Made by a program: the position numbers and the translations under genes
From: Epiperipatus broadwayi
Lineage: Eukaryota > Onychophora > Udeonychophora > Euonychophora > Peripatidae
Length of the DNA: 64,000 nt
Direction of reading: 5' to 3'
NCBI GenBank assembly: GCA_028023455.1
Contig: JAQFVV010012422.1
Coordinates: 9,584,337-9,648,336, forward strand
The notes under the pieces: model-generated
Seen by the model: only the letters and a program-made list of their open reading frames with translations
What the model was told of the DNA's origin: nothing
Database searches by the model: none
Shown: positions 53,382 through 64,000 of the stretch, one piece after another
Position numbering within the stretch: the stretch's first letter is position 1
Layout: each line of letters starts with the position of its first letter

Positions 53382-54006
53382 AAGCATTTGGAATTCCAAC
53401 AATTAAAACAATAAATAATAAGCACAAATAAATGATGAAAAGTAATTAATAGCAAAAAGTTATCATTACACACAAACACAATATATATAGTTCACTTTTG
53501 GTTCACTTCCCCACAATAAACTTCACAACTCTGCTTTCTGCAAGGCTTCCCAAACTCTTTGGCCCAGTTCTTCTGCTGCTTGCGAACATGTCTTTGGACT
53601 AGAGCACTGTACCATCACTTAAGCTCCTTTCAGCTATTGTCACTTAAAATCTCTTAGTATCCATTTACTTGGTAAATTCACTGGAAAATCAGAACCATGC
53701 ACTTTGTTGTTCAAACTATTTGTGTTCGCTTTTTGACCTCTGGCAATCCAGGCTTCATTCTTGACCATTATCAAGCTTGAATGTCCCATTAGTGTTTGTA
53801 TCAAGAAATATTTGTTATTGACAAATACTTCTTGGCAATTATCAAACACAATTTTCTTATCGCGCAAATACGTAAATTTAATCACTAATTAAATCCTTAT
53901 CAGTTAGCAATCGAAAATATATTTCCCTAATATATTTTCTTTATTTTTTCTGGAGGACAAAATTTATACTTGAATTTCCATGTATATTTTTATACAAAAC
54001 ATGACA
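53382..54006 (-). repeat. 3' LTR of the gag-only element
   Basis: Matches 55553-56186 throughout, sharing TATATAGTTCACTTTTGGTT and AATCCAGGCTTCATTCTTGA. It ends ACATGACA in plus orientation. The 81-codon minus frame at 53640-53885 lies wholly inside the LTR and is probably not a gene. Confidence 0.85.
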
Positions 54007-54179
54007 CCTCCTCCCATTTCAGGAAAAACTTTTTGTTGCGATTAATCAATATAATCTTGAAAATGATGTAAACTCCTCTTTTTCCTCGCCACCTTAGGTG
54101 CTTTTTTCTCCCACTTGAAGAAACTCTAGGTTTTTCCTTGTTCTTCAGTTTTTGCATCTGGAAGCTCACTGTCTAAAGA

Positions 54180-55480
54180 TTTCTATTCTTCTAAAAAATC
54201 TTTGAAAGTGTCCATTTCATTTTCACTCTCATCCATCTTTTCTTGTAGCTCCATTTCATATTGCTGCCAGAACTCTACCTGTTTGTATAATTCTTTTCCC
54301 TTTTCCTTCCATTCTTCTGCTTCTTTAAGAAACTGATTATTGTTTTGCTTTTTCTGTTCCAGCTCATTATATAATTCACCATTTCTGGATTCTAAGTCCT
54401 CTGATTTCTTTTCTAGTAGGTTCACTGTTGATTCTAACTCTTGCAGATATCGTTTTTGACTTTCATGTTACAGGCCAATTCATTCACATGATCGTGTTGG
54501 CATTGTAACTGTATCTGACAACTATTCACAGTTTCCTTTAAATTCTTATTTTTTGTTTGTAATTTAGTCATCTCTATTTGATGTGATTTAACATTATTCT
54601 GTTTTCTGATCCTGTGTTTGGGGTGTCATGCATGTGAATTGGTCCTATCCTCCATGGTAATGCTTTGCCATTTAGTTGATACTATGAGTTCTATCATTTG
54701 TTCCTGGGTTAAATTGTCTTTCTTGATGATCACTTTCTGGTGATACTCTACATGTTCGTACTAGGTGGCCTTTTTCTGTTTACAGATATGACATTGTTTA
54801 TCTTTAAATCTACAGTCCTCTTTGAAGTACCCTGGTTTTCCACAGCAAAAACACTTTATTTTTTTCTAAAACCTTTGTTCACACAGAAACTATTTTTAAT
54901 TTCTGTTTCACACTCCATTATATACAATGTTTTGCTGTAATTTTTGTTACTATAAAGCTTCGCCTGTTCCACAATAAGTCCATGGGCCACTCCTTTTTTA
55001 ATGGCTTCTTCAAACTTTAATTCTGCAGCAGCAAGCAGGTTTTGTTGGAATCTGTTCTTTGACATGTCCCAGATTAATTGATCTAACAGAATTTCATGTA
55101 TAAACATGCTATATCCACACTCTTTACACAGTTCTTTTAATGTGATTCCATACTGTTTTATGGATTTGCTCTTCCATTGCCTCCTGTTTTTTAAAGCTAA
55201 TCTGGCATTGTGTCTGTATGATGTGGGATTAATATGTTTGCTCAGTTTTTTGATTATTTTTTCATATCCTATTTCTTTTGCTATGGGTATATTAAATTAC
55301 TTGCTTATGATGTCAGTGACTGTTAGTCCTAACATACACATTAAAGTAGCTATATACCTCTGATTATCTTTGATTCCATTTAATAAGAATACATTTTCCA
55401 ACTGCATTGTGTATCAAGGCCAATGATTTGCATTAGTCACATCAAATTCCATTATTACTGACTGACCTAGTGACATATTC
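54180..55480 (-). pseudogene. Gag with zinc knuckle followed by a coiled-coil segment
   Basis: On the minus strand a Gag related to that at 16532 begins near 55450 and runs through frames to 54856 (LLDQLIWDMSKNRFQQNLLA in frame 55107-54856). A zinc-knuckle pair follows near 54850-54775: CFCCGKPGYFKEDC, with Tyr for His, then CHIC with no clear end. From about 54580 to 54180 the frame is rich in Glu, Lys, Gln and Leu with heptad-like spacing (LLEKKSEDLESRNGELYNEL and on), about 130 residues with one frame break near 54440. A coiled coil could mediate assembly of Gag; that is inference. The usual protease and RT are absent. Stops near 55410 and elsewhere show decay. Confidence 0.7.
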
Positions 55481-55552
55481 ACTATTCCATAGATTAACTT
55501 ATTAACTTATTCACTATTTACAGGATTCGAGATGGTGAGTGCACCAATTTGT

Positions 55553-56186
55553 TGTGATTCGAAATACCAACAATTAAAACAATAAGTAATAACCATAAAT
55601 AAATAAATGAAAAATAATTAATCATGAAAAGTTATTTCTACACACAAATACAATATATATATAGTTCACTTTTGGTTCACTTCCCACTATGCACTTCATA
55701 ATTGTCTGCTTTCTGCATGGCTTACCAAGCTCTTTGGCTAGGTTCTGCTGCTGTTCACGAATATGTTGGCTTCACACTCGAGTGCTACCCCATCACTTAA
55801 GCTTTTTTCAGCTATTATCACTTAAAATCTTTTAGCATCCATTCACTTGTTAAATTCATTGGAAAATCATAATCACACACTTTGTTGCTCAAACTATTTA
55901 TATCCATCTTTTGATGTCCAGCAATCCAGGCTTCATTCTTGACCATTATCACTCTTGCATTTTACATTAGTGTTTTTAATTAGTATATTTAATTTCCATT
56001 GTATCAAGAAATATTTGTAATTAACAAATACTTCTTGGCAATTATCAAACGCAATTTTCTTATCGCAAATATATACATTTAATCACTAATTAAATCCTTA
56101 TTAGTTAGCAATATAAGATATATTTCTCTAATATATACAAAACTTATTCTTGAATTTCCATGTATATTTTTATATAAAACATGACA
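55553..56186 (-). repeat. 5' LTR of the gag-only element
   Basis: About 634 bp, with ends TGT...ACA. It contains a ~35-bp extra segment near 55970-56005 absent from the other LTR. Confidence 0.85.
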
Positions 56187-56199
56187 ACAAACATGGTAG

Positions 56200-59100
56200 A
56201 AAAGATTTTTGTCATGATTATATAAAACAATTTATAAACCACAAATATGTTCTTGTGTAAAATGTGCTGATCCATTTTTAATATTCTATGATATTGTTCT
56301 TCAATTTTTTCAGCAGAAAACCTTATTTTCTGATGTACTTCAATATCATATCTAGTTGGGGCTCTCCTTATATTATATTCTCTATCATGTCTTTTCAATT
56401 GGCACAATTGACATTGCAATTCTTTAGAAAGTATTTAAGATAATTCTTATAACAAGAACAATTTCACCTCTATCACAAAAAACAGCTGAAGTTCACCATT
56501 AAAAAAACACTAGTAAGTCTTGTATTTTTTTTTCATTTCATATGCCCAATCTAATCAAAGTATGATTTTACAATAATGGATTAATAGCATTACATTTGGC
56601 AGACTGAAGAATTTATGATTGATTTTATGATTTTGTATTATATTTTTAACTTCATGAAGCATTTTTAAATGAAACTTTTCTAAAATTTTTGAATGTTATT
56701 GAGAGAGTATCTGAATCTCACTTTTGTACAATAAATTATGCAAAATAACAGCTCTACTGAATACTTACTTAGATTGCAATAGCTATTTATCTATAATGTT
56801 GAACTTCATCATCTAAATCCATCTTTATTATTACAAAATTACCAAGGTATTTGATAACCATCCAAGCTACAAGTTTCTGGGGATTTTTTTTTCATCACTG
56901 ACTGATAAAAAATTCGTTTTCTGTATCTAACATTAAACCAAAAAACGTTGCATTCAAAATCTTATAAAGTACATCTTTTGGACTATCAAAAATAACACAA
57001 TCATCAGTATAATGTAAATCCAGTATTCAGAAATATAAAGTTCTTCTCTTCACTTTTAATCAATTCAAATTAAAGATTTCAGCATTAAACCAGGGTCATA
57101 TCTTTATCTTTGTTTCATTAAAATATCTATAAGCAGTTCCAAAGATAACGGTCATAAAAAGTGAAAACAGTATTAGAGCAAATATACATCCTCGTTTAAC
57201 TCTAATTTTCATTTCAAATATCTTAGATATTTCAGTTCTCATAACAACACTTCTTTTCATTCCATCATATAGAAGTTTCTTGATATAAATAAATATTGGT
57301 GGATAAACAATTAATTTTAAACAGTGCCATAGATCTGTTTGATTAATTCTAAAATGCCTTAGCCAAATCAATAAAAACAATATATAAATTACTTTTTTGT
57401 TCCTAACACTCTTTTTCTTGTATTTTCCTAACAAAAACATATCTATATTGCATCTTGATTCTCTAAAACAAGATTGAGTCTCTGATAATCATTCATCTAT
57501 GATTGAAAGCAGTCTGTTTAAAAAAATTATTGACTGTATCTTTGTTGTAATGGATAACAGTGATGTTCCATGATAATTGTGGAAGTCTTGTCTATTCACA
57601 TTAGTTTTAAAAATTAGAACACTAAAAGCATCCTTAAGATTGGGTGGCACAATTTCATGGTTTTATATATTCGTAAAAAAATTCCATCATCTTTGAAGCT
57701 AACATATCACCAAATTGTAAAATTTCTCCAGGTTTTTTATCAAGACCTGTGGCCTTTTTATTTATAAGATTAGAAAGAGTTATTCTGCTTCATTAAATTG
57801 AATATCCAAATCTAAATGAGTAGATAAAATGGATATTATTATTAAAAGTTATCATTTCAATTCTTGCATCATTATTTAAAAGATGATAAAATACTTTTTC
57901 TGCCCGTTCCAAATATTATTGTCATCACATCAGAGTAACATGCTGAATTTAATAAAATTATTGAATTAGTTGTAAGTGAGCATATGAATTGAAAAAATTG
58001 TCAACTTAAGAATAATGAAGCTTTCTCAAAAGAAAAAAAAGCAAGTCTTAAGTTAAAGCTATATTTGCATTTCTAAATGCTTTGAAAGTGAAGATTGTCA
58101 CTTAAGCAAAATGACATTTGAAATGAAAAAAGACAATCTGTTAATTATTTTAAATATAAAATAACTACTTGCAAATGGATACTCAAATTATATAGACTTT
58201 AATGTATATGAGTTAAGGAAATTCTAGTCATTGGACTGTAATATATATTTGCATTGTGTGAGAATGAATTATTTCCTCACAAGAATTTACTATTAATTTC
58301 TTTTCTGAAGTGAAGGGATATTTCTTATTATTCATTATTAGTATTTACATTATTGTTATTATTAATTTCTTAGCACAGATATAAACTTGTTGAGTTTTAA
58401 ATGTGTTATTTTAATGTTTATTCATCCAGTATTTCTTGTGAATATGATTAGAATAATAACTACTTTATAATGCAACTATCATTTTAATCTTGTAGCATAC
58501 TAATCTATGAACTGTCCAACAACTTGTGCTTGCAAGTGTGTATATAATAGTAAATCTTGTATTTTCACTCTTAACTATAATGAAACAGATGCCATTGATT
58601 TAATTATGGATGTGGGCATGTTTCTTCGTAGTAGTTTTTCTGCCCAAACAAACTATTGATGATAATCAATCCATTTCTTATGCAAAATTCATTAACAACA
58701 GACCATTTGAATTTGCTGCATTATTATCATTATTTCCAGTAATGTTTTGCCAAACTGCTATTTGTACCAACACATGTATTAAACTAAAAAAACCTTCTCC
58801 TTTAATGCTATTATTGTAATAATGCAGCAAGGAAATTTTTTATCTCAATTTTTTAAGGTTCTGATATAATGAACACCACTGATAATGAACACACTGATAC
58901 CTTTATGCAAGGCATGGTTTAATGACATTAACCTTTCATTGATATAATTAGAAATTCCAACAATAGAAAATAATAAATTAAACTTTACTGCAAATCTAAC
59001 ATCATATATTTTTCTTTCATTGAGTCTTTCAAAAAAAATCATAGCCGTTCATTTATTCTATTAAACTTCCTTTTTATGTAAGATGATTTTTATTAAGAGC

Positions 59101-59420
59101 AGCTACATTGACGTTAAATCTTAACATCTTCTTAGCCAACATTGCAGTTCTCCACCTGTGGAATCCATCAGTAGCTTAAGTACAGCACTCAACATCCCTG
59201 ATATTATTTCTATTGCTTTAATGAATAATTCTACCAGGAATGACAACCTTGCCAGACTGTGTGATACTGACCATTTCAAATCATCTTTTTTAGATATCTT
59301 CCTTGGTGGATAACTAATCCCTAAATATGCTATTTAAACATACAAACTTTGTTAGCTAAAACTACTGTCTCAAATCCAATTTCAAACCAACTCATTAACG
59401 ATTGTACTGTTTGAATAAAG
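56200..59420 (-). mobile_element. Non-LTR retrotransposon (LINE) copy B, minus strand
   Basis: Aligns with copy A (49330-53190) but lacks its two LTR insertions. Minus frame 57096-57440 is a good RT segment, and the catalytic box reads YTDD at 57000-57011. Near 56700 the ETWT-like segment is degraded. Near 56390-56420 the end resembles a LINE C-terminal region. The region above 58440 would be the 5' part, but no endonuclease was recognised there. Confidence 0.7.
57096..57440 (-). pseudogene. Reverse transcriptase fragment of LINE copy B
   Basis: 114 residues: WLRHFRINQTDLWHCLKLI, then YPPIFIYIKKLLYDGMKRSV, an EISKIFEMKIRVKRGCIFA segment and LILFSLFM. This order (helix after the first catalytic Asp, DGM, the R-G-C palm strand, then LFSLF) is standard in LINE RTs. 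The K-A-F-D box is degraded, and the catalytic YxDD follows in another frame at 57000. It is inactive. Confidence 0.7.
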
Positions 59421-60239
59421 ATCAGCATTAAGGTCTTATTCTCATCATTGCTTTTCAATTCTTAAGGGCCTCAGCTAAAAATAATGAAAAAAGGGAATGG
59501 AAGTCAGAATCCCTTATGGCATGAGAGATTCATAACAACTAGATCTTAAACTAAATTTAAGTCACTGAAGTGGAAAAAGGGAAAACAGAGAAGATTGTAT
59601 TTATAACAGTACTTAGTCTTTGATAGTCCAACATCTTATCCTACAAGGCAGCAGAAAATATATTTTGACCAGACACTTGTTTATTTGTTATTCACAATTA
59701 ATCCTCACATCTCCATTGATAGTCCCAAGACAGTATACATACATTTTTTCTTCATTTTCTGCATTAGTAAATTTGTTCTATAGAGACCTCAAATATGAAT
59801 GCATTAATTGATAGATTATGTTCTGAGAGATTTTTATATTGTTGAAATCTTTATAGGTTATATAAAAAAATCACCAAAATCAAATTGATTGTACAATGTA
59901 GTAATTATCAATTTTAAGTGCAAAATCCACATATTACATGGTATCAATCTTTTAAACTTGATATTCAAAGACAAAATTATGGTTTATTAGTAACTATTAC
60001 TGTTCATGCATTCACATACCGCAGACTTGCATTTAATAACCAAAAGGAAAATTATTAAGTTCATTATAAATTTTAAACTTTATTTGAAATTATATATATT
60101 CTATAAATAACTATATGTATATGATTTTATTGCAATATAATAAAATTATTTTAATATAAATTTAGTAGTTGATAGAGGATAATTATGTACTCCTATCTAA
60201 TTCATTAGTGAAGTGGTACATATAAATGAATTATTATTG
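59421..60239. other. Intron sequence, nothing recognised
   Basis: AT-rich. The frame 59620-59811 has no family resemblance. Confidence 0.45.
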
Positions 60240-61315
60240 AAAAGGATCCATGAGAGAGAAAAAACGAAAATTGGAAAATCTGAATATCATTTATGATTGA
60301 GAATTAATGGGATCAAGACAGAATTTGAAATATATTATTGATTGAGGTGGTAAATAAAAAAGAATTAGGAAACATAAAAAGATTAAAGTGTTTGATATAG
60401 AAGAATAAGGATGTAGTAATGTTCAGTTTTATGTTGTGAGAATTGTATTTGAAAGTTTAGGTATAAAACTTTAAAGAAGGATTTATAGGAATGGATACAT
60501 ATGGGATGAGTTCAAATTGAATAGGTTTAATAATACTATATTGGAAGGAATTGGAAAAAGTGGTGAGTTTAAAAATTATAAAGAGTGCATGGATAGAATT
60601 AAATCGATTGAAAATTAATGTTTCTTAATAGGACAAATAAAAAAAGGGGAATAAACATTTTTTAGAATGTATGAAAGAAATAAAAAGGCATCTAAGATGT
60701 ATAAAGAGGCTGTTAAGATACAGATGGAAAAAGATGATAAAAGTTAGATAGTAATGGTTATTTAAGAGAATAAAGAAAATAGTTAAAATAATTACAGTGA
60801 ATTTAATAAAATTGCATGAGGAAATTAAATAATGCAAAATTGAAAGACTAAGAAAAAATTTGAAAATATATGAAGAAACCAAAGAAGAAAGAAAAAGTTG
60901 TTGTACTGATAAATGCAGAAGGATGAACATGTGAAGATATGAAAGAAATTGAAGCATAATGTAATAAAAATCTTGGATAGTGGAGATTTTATAAGTGAGT
61001 GTGGTTCATTAGAGTCATGAGAAAATTTATAGAAATAGAAATGACTAGATTAAATAAAGAAAGCAAGAGAATCAAATAATATCACATCTGAAATGTTTAT
61101 AGATATGGAAAGGTATGCAAGAATTAGTGAAAAAGATGGTGAAAAAGAAATTAATAAAATTATAAATAATAATAATGATTCAAAATAATTGGAAAGGTAT
61201 AAGAATTAGTTTTTTTTAATAAAGGAAAGGAAAAAGATTATTAAATAGTTTTAGGGCAATAACTTTAACTTCTATAGTTTATAAAATTTTTATACACAAA
61301 CACACTCGTACACAC
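60240..61315 (+). mobile_element. Degraded non-LTR retrotransposon fragment
   Basis: A long, strongly purine-rich plus strand. Translated in three frames it gives Lys/Glu-rich pieces. One near 61240-61290 reads like RAITLTSIVYKIF, the N-Y-R-x-I-x-L-x-S-x-x-Y-K-I-F box of LINE reverse transcriptases. No intact frame. Similar purine-rich sequence after the RTE piece (62500-62830) may be its continuation, split by that insertion; this is weak. Confidence 0.45.
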
Positions 61316-61320
61316 ATATA

Positions 61321-62050
61321 TAGATTTTGCAGATGATATAGTTGTTTTTGCAAATAATGCTTTACAGTCTCAGGAAATAATGCAAGAGTTATCATATGAA
61401 AATTTGATAGTAGAATCAAAGGTAAATATTAAAAAGTCAATGGACTTTTACAAAATAAGAAAAGATGGATAAGGCTGAGTTAGAAGAAGTTAACAACTAC
61501 AAATATCTTGGTCAGATTATTATTACAGATGGAAACATGATGAATGAAATTAATTATAGAATTAAATTCTGTTGAAGTGTTTTTGGTAGAAATAACTTAA
61601 TATTAAAAGGGAATATGCTTCTGTGTTTGAAAAGCAAGGTTTTTAATAAATGTGATTTACCAGTTCTTGCTTATGTATCTAAGACTTGTTGTTACTAATA
61701 CAGAGATTTCAGACCAATCAAGAAAGTAAGGAGATATGTATATTAGGAGTAACAAGAATAGATAAAAAAATGCATGGGTGAAAAGACAAACAGGTGTTAC
61801 TGACATTATTGAAAGGATTAATAGGCTAAAGTGGAGTTGGGATGGGCATATTGCAAGAATGATGATAGATGGACAGTGGAAATGTTAAAATGGATTCCAA
61901 GAGATTATAAAAGATGTAGAAAGAGACCACATGTGAGATGGATGAATGGATACAATAGAAAAATGGACTGGAGTGATATCAGAGAAGATTGATTAAACTT
62001 GGAGAGATCTTTATCCTGCAGTGGATCAATAATTATTGAAAATGATGATG
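61321..62050 (+). mobile_element. RTE-type copy, 5'-truncated at the RT catalytic box
   Basis: Starts at the sequence for DFADDIVVFANN (catalytic FADD at 61326-61337), preceded by a CA/TA simple repeat. It then aligns with 20275-20910 (NNYKYLG, the FNKC segment, GVTDIIERI-like, RLKWSWDGH), and continues to an RTE-like end near 62025 (TTTATCCTGCAGTGGATC). Several frame breaks. It is the same family as the copies at 17640 and 33203. Confidence 0.85.
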
Positions 62051-64000
62051 AATATATATATACATATAGTGAATATGATTGGGTTTTGAATAGAAGAGCG
62101 TAACGTTTTTATGGAAATTTAGAATGAAATTTTGTTCAGGAATGCAGATAAAAGACGATTTATTCATTGTTATTAAATTAATTGAAATGTCTCATAGGAA
62201 AAATAAACTATTTATTTCATCTTTATCAATACAAAAAGAAATCATGAAAAAATATTGGAAATATGAGAGTAGACATGAGAGTAAAGAATGATTAAGAGTT
62301 TTTAAAGGATAGTTTTTATAATAATATTTGTTTAAAGTAAATGTGAAGTAACAATGAAATAGGTTGTCTATTGTTATTTTTATTATTTTGTTTTTAAAAG
62401 AATTGGAAGTTAAGATATAAGCATTGGAATACAAGTGGGAATAACTACAGGGGAAGCTAGGTGAATATATATATATATATATATATTTTGATAGGTTTTT
62501 TTTTTTTGATCAATGATGTAATATTTTTTTTGTAAATAGTGTGAAAAAGATGTGGTGCCATTAGTTGAAAAGTGTCTGAAGATAATTAATATCAAAATTA
62601 ATAAGGAAAAGTCTATATTAGTAATTATTGACAAGGGTAAATTTGAGGATTAGAAAATGGGGGACATTTTGAAGAAGTGGAAGACTATATAGATATTTAG
62701 ATATCAAATGAAAAAATAAACTTTAAGAATTAAAGAATCTTTATTGTTAAAAAATTATGATTCTGAAGCAGTTAACTCATTTAAAAGTTCTTTTAATATT
62801 AAGGATGGATGGGATGTAAGTGGAATTGTAGGTAATGTTTAGTTTAAATGTTATTTTATAGTTCTTTATACTTGAGAAATCTTCTGCTTGTAGCAGTGAA
62901 ACCATAGGTAGTGTTTTAGAGTTTATTTCTAGTCTGGTTGAGTTGTGAATTTGGGGTTATATATATATAATAAATGTTTATTGATGTTTGATTCAAGACA
63001 AGAGTTATGAATATCAAAAAGGAAACAAAAATGGGATAAGAATTCATAATGTAATTATTATTTATAGGGAGACAGAGAGTACTGATTTTTTTTTGTATGC
63101 ATCATGTTAGAATTATAAAAATAAAAGATATGAATGAGGATTTTTTTAAAGATCTTTGTGACAAAAATGAGAATGAGTATTGGATGTGAAGAGGCAGGTT
63201 TTATTAAAATGGAATAGAAAAAAAATCATATGTTTCACAAATGATTTAGTGATAGTGAATTGAATGGGCATATAGATAGATGAATTAGATAAGTTTTTTA
63301 TGCTATATAACGCTTTCAAAGAGTGAAAGTTATTTGACTTGGCTAACAAGCTTTCTAACTATAATGAAGCAATGGATCTGAAGCCCGATCCATGCTTCAC
63401 ATCTTCCTATAAACTTAATTAATATTGTAGACCTAAATTAAGTTTATAGTTCAATATCAGCAGGGTTTTGCATTAGAGTTAAAAATAATTGTGCTTATTA
63501 AATGTGTATTACATTTAGATATTTTGTTTTAAATAAATTTCATTCTATTAAGAAAAAGTGCTTAACCTATTAGTCAAACATATATATACACATCTAGCGT
63601 ATATATATGAGTTAATGCAAAATTCTGCTGAAATAAAATGCTTATTCTACTATAAAAAAATAATAATATATTGTTGTTAAAATTCTGTTAAAATATTTAG
63701 TATGATTTGATTTTGAGATAAGCCTGCCAACATTTTCTGAAAGAATGTATAGTTTTAATTAGTGAGCCATTCAAGTATAATTAAAGATGGCCTTCTCTTT
63801 CTTTCTTTTTAATTAAGAGAATTCAAACTTTGAAGTAAGAAAGTTAGAGTAAAAAAGTTAAAGTTATTTTTAGAAAGTGTTGCTTTGAAACAAAGGAGCA
63901 TGGGGAGGCTTATCAAGATCTCAGATAATACAAACAATAGAAGGTAGCTGACAGAGAGGGTATAAATAGAAGGGAGAACAAAAGATTGATTTGTTCAGAT
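62051..64000. other. Intron or downstream sequence, no gene
   Basis: AT-rich, with a TA run at 62465-62487 and a short hairpin at about 63408-63449 (CTATAAACTTAATT and its complement). A purine-rich segment near 62500-62830 may be part of a degraded LINE. No LE exon was found before the window ends. Confidence 0.45.

Larger units (their letters stand above)
53382..56186 (-). mobile_element. Short LTR retrotransposon encoding Gag and a coiled coil, without pol
   Basis: Two related LTRs, about 53382-54006 and 55553-56186, enclose only about 1.5 kb. In minus orientation the right LTR is the 5' one. Next to it a primer site reads TGGTGCACTCACCATC (complement of 55531-55546), six bases from the LTR. 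Just before the 3' LTR is a polypurine tract (AATGGGAGGAGG, complement of 54007-54018). Both cis signals needed for reverse transcription are therefore recognisable. The interior holds gag and a coiled-coil segment that runs almost to the polypurine tract, leaving no room for protease, RT or integrase. It would depend on a relative for its enzymes. No clear target duplication. Confidence 0.8.

Noticed and set aside
53640-53885. 81-codon minus-strand frame that looks protein-like
   Set aside because: It lies wholly inside an LTR, and the sister LTR at 55553-56186 breaks the frame.
53382-56186. 5-bp target duplication for the gag-only LTR element
   Set aside because: The bases outside the two LTRs do not match; the left edge is diverged and its exact position is unsure.
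60625-60957. 110-codon minus-strand frame rich in Leu, Phe, Ser and Ile
   Set aside because: It is the complement of a Lys/Glu-rich purine stretch that reads like a degraded LINE on the plus strand.

Overview
The window is very AT-rich metazoan nuclear DNA. It holds no complete protein-coding gene. The only host coding sequence I can defend is three short plus-strand exons (2661-2786, 37711-37845, 48266-48400). Each encodes one laminin-type EGF-like (LE) domain, and each is bounded by AG/GT splice sites in phase 1. They belong to one gene for an extracellular matrix protein, most like a laminin subunit (possibly alpha). They are separated by introns of about 34.9 kb and 10.4 kb, with further intron before the first and after the last exon. 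The organism cannot be fixed from this; the RTE-type and Ty3/gypsy-type elements, (TA)n arrays and huge TE-filled introns fit an arthropod or another invertebrate.

The introns are a nested graveyard of mobile elements. From left to right: an unclassified repeat of about 3 kb (3960-7035) carrying a long hairpin; a broken retrocopy of a YLPM1-like RNA-processing/P-loop gene (about 7166-8785); a long stretch without genes; then a second copy of the 3-kb repeat (15061-24430). That second copy is split by an LTR retrotransposon (15756-22000) with a clean 5-bp target duplication CTGAC and TG...CA LTRs. Its gag-pro is broken by stops, and its pol has been replaced by an RTE-type non-LTR element. The copy also carries a second hairpin with a 14-bp target duplication.

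A minus-strand Ty3/gypsy element with gag, RT, RNase H and integrase remnants fills 24440-30210. It is followed by inverted-repeat elements (30294-30692, 30814-31740) and a minus-strand RTE copy (33203-35095). The second intron holds two more minus-strand gypsy remnants and several inverted-repeat elements. After the third exon lie two related minus-strand LINE copies (49330-53190 and 56200-59420). The first copy is interrupted by two solo LTRs. Between the two copies sits a short LTR element (53382-56186) that encodes Gag and a coiled coil but no pol. The last 4 kb hold degraded non-LTR sequence and a 5'-truncated RTE copy.

The most unusual signals are: (1) long inverted-repeat insertions, each followed by a 35-48 nt unpaired tail, two of them flanked by 14-16 bp direct repeats when compared with the related empty site; (2) a perfect 44-bp tandem duplication copying the 3' end and splice donor of the second LE exon; (3) an LE domain with its seventh cysteine displaced; (4) the pol-less gag plus coiled-coil LTR element. 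All boundaries were read by eye, without alignment software.
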